Assembly (NCBI GenBank): GCA_025459175.1
Contig: JALORC010000003.1
Coordinates: 60,416 to 124,415, forward strand
Reading direction: 5' to 3'
Origin: Planctomycetota bacterium
GTDB taxonomy: Bacteria > Planctomycetota > UBA1135 > UBA2386
Length of the DNA stretch: 64,000 nucleotides
Under the pieces are notes generated by a model. The model was not told the origin of the DNA, did no database searches, and worked only from the letters and a program-made list of their open reading frames with translations. The position numbers and the translations under genes are program-made. Position 1 is the stretch's first letter, and every line of letters starts with the position of its first letter. Below are positions 16,608 through 23,807 of this stretch, in pieces.

Positions 16608-17327
16608 ATGGCGACAGAGGTGAAGTCACTTCGCAGCAGGAAGACCAAGGCACCGGGCATCCAGCTGCTGCCGTTCCGTGCCTCCCACGGTGGCCGCCGC
16701 GCCGGCGCCGGCCGCAAGCCGAACGGCGATCGCGCCGGAGTGTCGCACGACGCCCGCAAGGCTCTCGCCGCCCGCTTCCCGGTCCACGTGACGGTCAAGC
16801 TTCGAGAGCACCTGCCGCCGCTGCGCCGCCGCGATGCGTATGCCGCGCTGCGCGCGGCCTTCGCCGCCGGCTGCGACCGCAACGGCTTCCGGCTGATCCA
16901 CTACGCAGTGCTGAACGACCACCTGCACTTCGTCGTCGAAGCCGGCGGCCGCACTGCGTTGTCGCGCGGCGTGCAGGGCCTGTTGATCCGCATCGCACGC
17001 ACCCTCAACCGGCTGTGGCAACGACGTGGGCGGGTGTTCGCCGATCGTTACCACGACCACATCCTGCGGTCGCCGCGCGAGGTGCGGAACGCTCTCCGCT
17101 ACGTGCTTGGCAATGCGCACCACCATGCCGCCGAGGGCCGCATGGTGGCGGTGCCGCAGGCGATCGACACGTTCACGTCGGCACCGTGGTTCGATGGCTT
17201 CCGCGAGACGATCGTGGTGCGCGGCCTGGAAGCGATCGTGCGACCGGTGACCGACGCGCACACCTGGCTGCTGACGATCGGCTGGCGTCGGCATGGGCTG
17301 CTGTCGGTGGCGGAGCGCCCGGCCTGA
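16608..17327 (+). CDS. REP-associated tyrosine transposase (RAYT, IS200-like Y1 family)
   Basis: 239 residues. The core has the Y1 transposase HUH-type motif in the form HYAVLNDHLHFVVEA, and later YHDHIL and VRNALRYVLGNAHHH, where the catalytic tyrosine is expected. The N-terminal GGRRAGAGRKPNG is a frequent leader in this group. RAYTs are single-copy domesticated transposases that process REP hairpins. No inverted or direct repeats typical of a whole insertion sequence were found around it; a single hairpin lies just downstream (17342-17369). Confidence 0.8.
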   Translation: MATEVKSLRSRKTKAPGIQLLPFRASHGGRRAGAGRKPNGDRAGVSHDARKALAARFPVHVTVKLREHLPPLRRRDAYAALRAAFAAGCDRNGFRLIHYAVLNDHLHFVVEAGGRTALSRGVQGLLIRIARTLNRLWQRRGRVFADRYHDHILRSPREVRNALRYVLGNAHHHAAEGRMVAVPQAIDTFTSAPWFDGFRETIVVRGLEAIVRPVTDAHTWLLTIGWRRHGLLSVAERPA

Positions 17328-17341
17328 ACGAGGGCCGTCCT

Positions 17342-17369
17342 GACCGGCGGGTCGCCGCCCCGCCCGGTC
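17342..17369. repeat. REP-like GC-rich hairpin downstream of RAYT
   Basis: gaccggcggg and cccgcccggtc pair over about 10 bp with one bulged base, leaving a 7-base loop. Its place directly after a RAYT gene suggests a REP-type substrate or a terminator; no T-run follows. A wider genome comparison would be needed to see whether it recurs. Confidence 0.35.
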
Positions 17370-17476
17370 GGAGGTCGAGTCGGACTCGTGGTCCTGCGGC
17401 AAAGCCCGATGTCTTGCCCGATGCGAGCGTCGATCCCGGCTAGACTCTCGCCGCTCCACGCCCCCCGTACTCGACC

Positions 17477-18457
17477 ATGCATCACTCCATGTTCCTGCTC
17501 GCCGCCCTGCTGGCGCTGCCGCTCGCGGCGCAGCAGACGGCCAATGTCGGTGACAAGGTCCCCGACATGACCTTCCCGCAGTTCCTGAACGGCGACGGTC
17601 GCCAGAGCCTCGCCGAGTTCTACGGCTCCCCGGTGGTGATCGATCTCTGGGGCACTCATTGACCTCCTTGCCTTGGCAGCTCCGTGCCGAGCGCCATCAA
17701 GCATGATCTCGAACTGCGGTCGAAGGGTCTGGTCACGATCCTGATCGAGTCGCAGGGTTCGAACGCCGAGCAGCTCGAGGGCTTCCTGTGGAGGACCTTC
17801 CCGGACAACCGCTGCTTCTCGTGCACCAACACCAACGTGCCGATCCCGCAGTCCGGCGGCATCCCGCACGCCGCCGTGATCGGCGTCGACGGCACGCTGC
17901 TCTGGGTCGGCAACCCGGCCGGGACGCCGAAGCCGGTCGAGGAGTTCGTGCACGCCGAGCTGGAGAAGGTCAAGAAGGGCTGGGGCCCGACTCCAGAGGC
18001 CCGCAAGGTGCGCGCGGCGTTGTTCGGCAAGGGTGACCTCGCCGGCGCGCTGACGCTGCTCGAGGCGGTGCCCGAGGGCGAACTGCGCACCCAGCTGAAG
18101 GCCGAGATCGACGCCCGGGTCGCGATCGCCAAGAAGTCGGTCACCGAGCTGAAGGAGCAGGGCCGCTGGCTCGAGGCACAGGAGCGCGCCAAGGACCACC
18201 TGAAGGCCGTGGGCAAGCACGCCGAATGGCAACCGGAAGCCGCGCAGATGGTGGCCGAGTTCGAGACCGAGGCCGCCAAAGCCGAGCTCGCGCTCGACAA
18301 GAAGCTCGACAAGATCGAGAAGCAACTGCGCGACAAGAAGGGCGACGGGGCCCCGAAGGCGCTGCAGGCGCTGCTGAAGGGCGATGCCGGGAGCAAGGTC
18401 GGCGCCCGCGCGCAGCGGCTGCTGACCGCGCTGCAGACGCCGCCGCACGGGCGTTGA
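17477..18457 (+). CDS. Exported thioredoxin-fold protein, probable selenoprotein (UPPC)
   Basis: 326 residues if the in-frame TGA at 17660-17662 is read as selenocysteine (U62). The frame is open on both sides of this single TGA. The signal peptide (residues about 1-19) predicts export. Next come VGDKVPDMTF, VVIDLWGTH-U-PPC-LGSSVP, in which U62-P-P-C65 replaces the CxxC of thioredoxin/TlpA proteins, and GIPHAAVIGVDGTLLWVG with the cis-proline expected of the fold. After about residue 170 there is a helical, charged tail with coiled-coil character. A second pair, CFSC, lies near residue 116. A SECIS-like hairpin follows the TGA at the expected distance. No clear ribosome binding site is seen before ATG 17477; ATG 17489 is an alternative. 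The next gene overlaps its stop (TTGA). Confidence 0.8.
17672..17691 (+). promoter_or_regulatory. Candidate bacterial SECIS element
   Basis: cttggca and tgccgag pair over 7 bp (one G-U) around the loop gctccg. The stem begins 10 bases after the TGA and the loop begins 17 bases after it, with G as first loop base. That matches the known geometry of bacterial SECIS elements (loop about 16-37 bases after UGA, a G among the first loop bases). It lies inside the coding sequence, as these elements must. Confidence 0.6.
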
Positions 18458-19224
18458 GCCAGCCCGCGCAGCGCCTGATCGCCACCGGCGCCAGCAACCT
18501 GGCGCGCATGGCGCTGCCGCTGCTCGACGCGGCGCGCGCGGCGGCCGGCGGCCCGATCGAGGCGCACTTCGCCCTCGGCCGCGGCCGCGCCTACTGCGTG
18601 CACAGCCGCCTGCTCGGCCGCGGCCTCGGCGACCTCGTCAACGCCCCGCTGTGGCAGGCGCTGGCGGCGGCCCCGACGGCACCGACCACCGCCCTGCTGA
18701 TGGACGTCGGCAACGACCTGCTCTACGGCGTGGCCGTGCCGCGCATCCTCGCCGCCGTCGACACCGTGCTCGAGAAGTTCGTCGCGCTGGGCGCCGACAT
18801 CGTCGTGCAAGGCCTGCCGCTGCCGGCGATCGCGGCACTGCCGCCGTGGCGCTTCGGACTCGTGAAGCGCGTGCTGGTGCCGCGCTCGCCACTGACCTTC
18901 CAGCAGGCGATCGATGGCAGCCGGCAGCTGCACGAGGGCCTCGCCGCGCGCGCGCACCGGGTCGGCGCCACGTTCCACGCCCCGCGCGGCGAATGGTACG
19001 GACTCGATCCGGTGCACGTGCGCCGGCGCTGCTGGCCCGCCGCTGCCGCCGATTGGCTCGGCAGTGGCGACGCCGAGATCCCGGCACCGGCCTGCGACGG
19101 CGCGCTGGCGCGGCTGCGGTTCCTGTTCGCGGCGCCGGCCACCCGCAGCTGGTTCGGGCGCACGCGCCACCACCCGCAGCCGTGCCGCGCGTGGCCGGAC
19201 GGCAGCACGCTGTCGCTGTGGTGA
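18454..19224 (+). CDS. SGNH-like protein of unknown function
   Basis: 256 residues from a TTG that overlaps the previous stop (TTGA); an ATG at 18508 is an alternative start. N-terminal RLIATGASNLARMALPLL and the block TALLMDVGNDLLYGVAV recall GDSL/SGNH hydrolases (a GAS or GDS serine block and a GND block), but I see no convincing full catalytic triad. The C-terminal half contains many conserved-looking W, R and H residues. Translational coupling to the selenoprotein suggests shared expression. No signal peptide, so probably cytoplasmic. Confidence 0.6.
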   Translation: MSQPAQRLIATGASNLARMALPLLDAARAAAGGPIEAHFALGRGRAYCVHSRLLGRGLGDLVNAPLWQALAAAPTAPTTALLMDVGNDLLYGVAVPRILAAVDTVLEKFVALGADIVVQGLPLPAIAALPPWRFGLVKRVLVPRSPLTFQQAIDGSRQLHEGLAARAHRVGATFHAPRGEWYGLDPVHVRRRCWPAAAADWLGSGDAEIPAPACDGALARLRFLFAAPATRSWFGRTRHHPQPCRAWPDGSTLSLW

Positions 19225-19229
19225 AACGG

Positions 19230-20738
19230 TCAGAACACGCCGGGCCGGAAGGTCACCAGGTTGCTCGATGTGATCCAGGCGAGGTCGAACTGCGACCCTG
19301 GGTGGAGCTGCAACACCTGCTCGTGGAAGCTGGCACCGATCAGCGTGGCGGTGTCCGGAATCGTCAACCGCACCTGCAGTTGGCCATGCGGCGCCAGGCC
19401 GAGGTAGGAGAGCTCCGCACTCGAACGGAGCAGACATTGCGCAGAACCGGCCGGGTGAACCTGCGACAACGGGATGCCCAACGCCTGCAAACCGACCAAC
19501 ACCAGAGCGATCCCGTTCGGCCCGAGCCCCTGCGCGGTCGCCTGGTAGGTCGTGCCGAGCCACGGCAGGTTGTCGGGCTCGAGCAGGAGGCTGTTGCACG
19601 GCGAGCCGGAGGGCGAGGCCAACGCTGCGCACGTCGATTCGTAGGAGTGGAAGGTCGTGGTGCCGGCCGCGACGGACGGGGTGCGCGCGGTGACCAGGTA
19701 GCCCTCCTTGGCCAACCAGTTCAGCAGCGGGAGTCCCACCGAGCTGGCCAAGGTCGTCCAGGTCGCACCGTCCCAGCGCTGCAGTGAGGTGTCGAAACCG
19801 ACGACGAGGTCTCCGTTCGGCATCACGGTCGCCGTCGAAGCGGCAATGTGGCTGGGCAGCGCCGGGAACGCCTGCCAGGTCGTGCCGACGAGCCGGGCGA
19901 GCACGGTCCAGTTCGGGCTGCCACCGACGTAGAAGACACCTTGCGCGACGAGCATGCCTGCGGGGGTGAGCACGAGCTTGCTCACCCCGTTGCCGCTGAA
20001 CGGTACGGGGCCCATCCACAAGCCGGTCCCGACTGGCGACCACGTGGTTCCATCCCAACGCTGCACTCCCGCTCCGCTGCCGGCGAGCACGTTGCCGTCG
20101 GGTTCGACGAGCAGGGTCCGGCACGGATGGAACGGATCGAGGCCGGCGCCGAGAGGCTGCCATGTAGTCCCGTTCCAGCGCGCGACGTAGTAGCTCGGGG
20201 TGCTGCCAGCGAGCACGAACTCGCCGCCCGCGATCAGATCGCCATTCGGCGCGACCGCGAGCGCGACGACGGTGGCCCACGGCGAATCCAGGCCGGTGCC
20301 CGCCGCGAGCGGTGCCCAGCCGCCGCTGACGCTGATCGCGATGTTGCCGGCAGCGACGCCGCCGATGGCGGTGAACGCGCCGGCGACGACCACTTGCCCG
20401 GTGGGCAGCGACACGATCGCGCTGGCGAAGGAGCCGCGCTGGTTCGGTGTCAGCGTGGACACGACGCTCCACGCCCCGGATGTGGACGTGGGCGAGAACC
20501 AACCGCTCACCAACGATGCGGCGGTAGCGGCCGGATTCCGATAGCCCGCGAGGTAGGAGCCGGGATTCGTCTCGCACAGGCAGGTGAGCAACCCGGGCAG
20601 CGGCGCCGGATTGCCGGGCGTCGAGAGCGGCTGCACGAGGCATTGCGCGGGTGCGAGCGGCAGCACGCTGATGATCGCGGCAGCGACGCGCAGCAACGAG
20701 GGCACGGATGGCAGGCACGGCCGGCAGTTCGTGGGCAT
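19230..20738 (-). CDS. Exported repeat protein (delta-60/kelch-like)
   Basis: 502 residues. A signal peptide ends near LAPAQ. The middle has degenerate repeats of about 50 residues with the form 'G.VVVAGAFT..GG....NIA...GG.W..LG' and 'VARWNGTTWQPLGAGL', found in proteins annotated with delta-60 or kelch-like propellers. The C-terminus (AELSYLGLAPHGQLQVRLTI, then DTATLIGASFHEQ and FRPGVF) is a beta-domain shared by many exported planctomycete proteins, perhaps a sorting domain. Function unknown. It is convergent with the SGNH-like gene (5-bp gap). Confidence 0.75.
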   Translation of the reverse strand: MPTNCRPCLPSVPSLLRVAAAIISVLPLAPAQCLVQPLSTPGNPAPLPGLLTCLCETNPGSYLAGYRNPAATAASLVSGWFSPTSTSGAWSVVSTLTPNQRGSFASAIVSLPTGQVVVAGAFTAIGGVAAGNIAISVSGGWAPLAAGTGLDSPWATVVALAVAPNGDLIAGGEFVLAGSTPSYYVARWNGTTWQPLGAGLDPFHPCRTLLVEPDGNVLAGSGAGVQRWDGTTWSPVGTGLWMGPVPFSGNGVSKLVLTPAGMLVAQGVFYVGGSPNWTVLARLVGTTWQAFPALPSHIAASTATVMPNGDLVVGFDTSLQRWDGATWTTLASSVGLPLLNWLAKEGYLVTARTPSVAAGTTTFHSYESTCAALASPSGSPCNSLLLEPDNLPWLGTTYQATAQGLGPNGIALVLVGLQALGIPLSQVHPAGSAQCLLRSSAELSYLGLAPHGQLQVRLTIPDTATLIGASFHEQVLQLHPGSQFDLAWITSSNLVTFRPGVF

Positions 20739-20811
20739 CGGCACACCATACCCCTCTCCTGCTGCTTGCCGGGAGGGGCGATCCGCGGCGGCGCCGACTA
20801 CGCTGCGGAGC

Positions 20812-21408
20812 GTGGGTCGTCCCAACCAGAGCGAAGCGCGCCGCGCCGAACTGCTGCCGATCGTGGCCGCGGTGTTCGCCGAACTCGGCTACCGCCGCAC
20901 CACCACTGCCGCCCTGGCCGCACGGTGCGCGGTGCAGGAGACGATCCTCTACCGACTGTGGCCCGACAAGCGCGCGATGTTCCTCGCCGCGATCGAACAC
21001 GTCGTGCAGCACGCCGAGACGATCTGGGCCCGGCGCGCCGCGGCGAGGCCCGCGACGATGACCGCCGCCGAGGCGGTGCTCGAACACGAAGCGGTGCACC
21101 TCGGCGAGTTCGGGCTCTACCGGATCCTGTTCGCCGGGCTGTCGGAGACCGACGACGCCGACGTCGCCGAAGCCCTGCGCAGCGCCTACCGCCGCTTCCA
21201 CGCGTTCCTGCTGGCGCGCCTGCGGGAGCACCGGGACGAGCAGCCGAACGCGGCGCTGCCGCCGGCGGAACTGTCGGCCTGGGCGCTGATCGGGCTCGGC
21301 ACCGTGGTCAACATCGGCCGCGAGCTCGAGCTGCTGCCGAAGGGCCGGCGCACGGACCTGCTGCGGCAGGTGGGACGTCAGCTGCTGGGCAGCGACCTCG
21401 ACCGCTGA
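20812..21408 (+). CDS. TetR/AcrR family transcriptional regulator
   Basis: 198 residues from a GTG start. The N-terminal helix-turn-helix reads AELLPIVAAVFAELGYRRTT, TAALAARCAVQETILYRLW and PDKRAMFLAAIE, the standard TetR pattern; the C-terminal ligand-binding part is less conserved. It is followed 70 bp later by a small membrane protein whose promoter region carries a TATACT motif in an AT-rich patch, a possible target. Divergent from the exported repeat protein. Confidence 0.85.
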   Translation: MGRPNQSEARRAELLPIVAAVFAELGYRRTTTAALAARCAVQETILYRLWPDKRAMFLAAIEHVVQHAETIWARRAAARPATMTAAEAVLEHEAVHLGEFGLYRILFAGLSETDDADVAEALRSAYRRFHAFLLARLREHRDEQPNAALPPAELSAWALIGLGTVVNIGRELELLPKGRRTDLLRQVGRQLLGSDLDR

Positions 21409-21439
21409 CCGCGACAGGAATGGCGACGGCTCTGGCCAC

Positions 21440-21470
21440 TTCGTTTTGTCAGTGTATACTAACTCATCGA
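21440..21470 (+). promoter_or_regulatory. Possible promoter/operator before the small membrane protein gene
   Basis: An AT-rich patch contains TTGTCAGTGTATACTAACTC. TATACT (21455-21460) is a good -10 hexamer and the GTATAC core is palindromic, as in many TetR-family operators. A -35 box at the ideal distance is not obvious. GAGGTG five bases before ATG 21479 is the ribosome binding site. Confidence 0.4.
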
Positions 21471-21478
21471 GGTGAACG

Positions 21479-21823
21479 ATGTCCGCGGCACTCCCCTGTC
21501 GATCGCTGCTCCCCGCCCTGCACTGGAGCGGCACCGCGCTGCTGGTGGTCTGGTGCCTGTTCTGGAGCTGGTTCGTGCTCGCCAACCTGGTCAGCGACGG
21601 GCTCGCGTGGCCGCCGGTGCTGATCCTGGCCGGCCTCTGGACCGCCACGGCGCTCACCTGGTGGCGGCCCCGGATCGGCGCGTTCGCACTGCTGGCGATC
21701 GCCGGCGCGGCGCTGGTGGGACTGCGTTCGGAATCCCCGGTGCGCTGGATCCCGGTGTGGTCGATCGCGGCGCCGTGCGTGGTGATCGCGGCGATCGCGT
21801 GGTTCGCGCCGCAGCGACGCTGA
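21479..21823 (+). CDS. Small integral membrane protein
   Basis: 114 residues with about four hydrophobic segments (around 15-37, 42-60, 66-82, 88-108) and no soluble domain. No family recognised. The good ribosome binding site (GAGGTG) fixes the start. It follows a TetR regulator gene in the same direction and might be regulated by it. The tail-to-tail gap to the next gene is 9 bp. Confidence 0.65.
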   Translation: MSAALPCRSLLPALHWSGTALLVVWCLFWSWFVLANLVSDGLAWPPVLILAGLWTATALTWWRPRIGAFALLAIAGAALVGLRSESPVRWIPVWSIAAPCVVIAAIAWFAPQRR

Positions 21824-21832
21824 CGCACCGAC

Positions 21833-23707
21833 TCACGCCGGTCGCGCGACCTCGCGCAACCGGCCGAGCAGCTCGCCGACCTCGAACGGCTTCGGCACGA
21901 TCGGGGCCCGACAGCGGGCCGCGAACGACGCCGCCTCGCGCGACGCCAGGTCGCCGGTGACGAACACCAGGCGCTGCAGCCACTGCGGCGCCTGCCGCGC
22001 CAGCGCATCGTGGAACCCCGCCCCCGACAGGCCCGGCATGCGCACGTCACAGACCACCGCATCGAAACGGTCGCCCTGCTCGAGCAGGCAGCGCAGCCCT
22101 TCCTCGCCCGACGCCACCTCTTCGACCGACCAGCCGTCGGTGCGCGCGCGCTGCGCGATCATCGAACGGACCAGCGGCTCGTCGTCGATCACCAGCAGGC
22201 GCCGGCCCGCCGGCGCCCCGTGCGCGGCGAGCGTCGGCATCGACTCCGCCACTGGCAGCTCGGTCGGCGGCGTCGCCGCCAGCCCTGGCTGCCACGGCCA
22301 CAGCACCGCGAACCGCGCCCCGCCGCCAGGGGCATCGCCGACGTCGACGTGACCACCGTGGGTGGCGACGATCGCCTCGACCACCGCGAGCCCGAGACCG
22401 GTGCCCTGCCCGTCCTTCTTCGTGGTCCAGAACGGCTCGAAGATCTGGGTGCGCGCCGCCACCGGCACGCCGCGGCCTTGATCGCTCACGGTCACCTCCA
22501 GCCCCGCCGGCAGCGCGCGCGCGCCGACGGTCACGACACCACCCGGCGGCGACGCCTGCAGCGCATTGCCGATCAGGTTCGCCAGCACCTGTTCGAAGCC
22601 GGTCGCGTCCGCCAGCAGCGGCCGCAGCGCCGGCGGCAGGTCGAGCTGCAGCTGCAGCCGGGCCTTGGCGATCTGCGGCTCGAAGCCGCGCGCGACGCGC
22701 CGCACCGATTCGCCGACCTGGATCTCGGTGGGTTCGAGCCCGGCGCGCCGACCGAGCAGCGACATGCGCTTGACGATGCCGCGGCAGCGCTCGGACTGTT
22801 CGCGCACGATCGCCGCAGCGCGCGAACGCACGCCCGGATCCGGGTCGTCGAGGTCGTCGGCGAAGCCGAGGATCGCGGTCAGCGGATTGTTGATCTCGTG
22901 CGCGACCCCGCTGACCAACGTCGACAGCGCGCGCAGCTTGTCGTCGCGCTGCACCCGTTCGCGCAGGCGATCGCGTTCGCGCAGCGCCGACAGCGCCGTG
23001 CGCTGCGTGTCGCTCATCACGACGACGATCAGGCTCGACGCGGCGACCACCTGCAGGGTCAGGTCGATCAGCGAATTGACCCGCAGCAGGAAGCTCCACG
23101 GCCAGACCTTGGCGGGATGGAGCGGGCCGCAGATCAGCACCGCGACCCCGTAGAGCAACCACATCAACGCCCAGACCTGCAGCACCCGCACGGCGACCCA
23201 ACGCGCGGCCTCCGGTTCGTCGCCGGCGCGCGGTCGCAGCAACGAGGCGGCCCGCCAGAACATCACCGGCAGCCAGATGCCCTGCGCCAACAGCAGCACC
23301 TCGATGGTCGGCGACGCCACCCCGAACGCGAAGGCGAGCAGCACCCAGACCGGCGGCGACCACCACTTCCGGAACGGCATCTCACCGCGCATCGACGCGG
23401 CGCCCGACAACAGGCACATGCCGAACAGCAGCTTGCCGGTGAAGTAGAGGCCGTAGAGCAACCGCACGTGCAGGTCGCCCTCCGACATCACCCAGTGCCG
23501 CGCGATGCTGTGGTGCGCCAGCGCGAACCGGATCCCCAACGCCGCCAGCGCCATGCCGAGGCCGAGGAACGCCGAGCGCCAGCTGTACATCCAGGGCCCA
23601 CGACCGCGCGCCAGGACCCCGAAGAAGCCGGCGAAGATCCAGGCCATGCCGCACTGGATCAGCAGGCAGATCAGCGAGAAGAAGCCGATGTTGTCGAAGA
23701 AGTACAT
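21833..23707 (-). CDS. Hybrid sensor histidine kinase with receiver domain
   Basis: 624 residues. The N-terminal half has about seven membrane helices (from MYFFDNIGFFSLICLLIQCG to LQVVAASSLIVVVMSD). Then comes a HisKA domain with the phospho-acceptor histidine in VSGVAHEINNPLTAILG, an HATPase domain (LIGNALQASPPGG, VSDQGRGVP, FWTTKKDGQGTGLGL), and a C-terminal receiver domain with LLVIDDEPLV and the aspartate in VVCDVRMPGLSG. The fused receiver makes it a hybrid kinase; no output DNA-binding domain is adjacent. The sensor membrane domain has no family I recognise. The start at 23707 is chosen so that the first helix begins the protein; upstream ATGs exist. Confidence 0.88.
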   Translation of the reverse strand: MYFFDNIGFFSLICLLIQCGMAWIFAGFFGVLARGRGPWMYSWRSAFLGLGMALAALGIRFALAHHSIARHWVMSEGDLHVRLLYGLYFTGKLLFGMCLLSGAASMRGEMPFRKWWSPPVWVLLAFAFGVASPTIEVLLLAQGIWLPVMFWRAASLLRPRAGDEPEAARWVAVRVLQVWALMWLLYGVAVLICGPLHPAKVWPWSFLLRVNSLIDLTLQVVAASSLIVVVMSDTQRTALSALRERDRLRERVQRDDKLRALSTLVSGVAHEINNPLTAILGFADDLDDPDPGVRSRAAAIVREQSERCRGIVKRMSLLGRRAGLEPTEIQVGESVRRVARGFEPQIAKARLQLQLDLPPALRPLLADATGFEQVLANLIGNALQASPPGGVVTVGARALPAGLEVTVSDQGRGVPVAARTQIFEPFWTTKKDGQGTGLGLAVVEAIVATHGGHVDVGDAPGGGARFAVLWPWQPGLAATPPTELPVAESMPTLAAHGAPAGRRLLVIDDEPLVRSMIAQRARTDGWSVEEVASGEEGLRCLLEQGDRFDAVVCDVRMPGLSGAGFHDALARQAPQWLQRLVFVTGDLASREAASFAARCRAPIVPKPFEVGELLGRLREVARPA

Positions 23708-23807
23708 GCGCGGGTGGGGCCGCCTCTGGGCGCAGACCGGATTCGACATCATGCCAGAGCCGGCGGCCATCGCCTTCTCCGGCAACCTTCGTGACGCGTT
23801 CGCTACA

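Noticed and set aside
16457..17476. A complete insertion sequence around the RAYT gene
   Set aside because: No terminal inverted repeats or direct target duplications were found; only a promoter and one hairpin. RAYTs normally stand alone.
17660..17662. TGA as a simple nonsense mutation making a pseudogene
   Set aside because: Only one stop interrupts an otherwise conserved protein, it sits exactly at an active-site cysteine, and a suitable hairpin follows. A random mutation would not be expected at that exact codon. Resequencing should still be done.
17477..17662. A separate 61-residue exported peptide
   Set aside because: It is the N-terminal part of the thioredoxin-fold protein; a stand-alone peptide would lack the second active-site cysteine and the cis-proline part.
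18226..18453. Start of the SGNH-like gene inside the selenoprotein gene at 18226
   Set aside because: That stretch is an off-frame reading of the selenoprotein C-terminus; conserved-looking sequence begins only after the TTG/ATG at 18454/18508.
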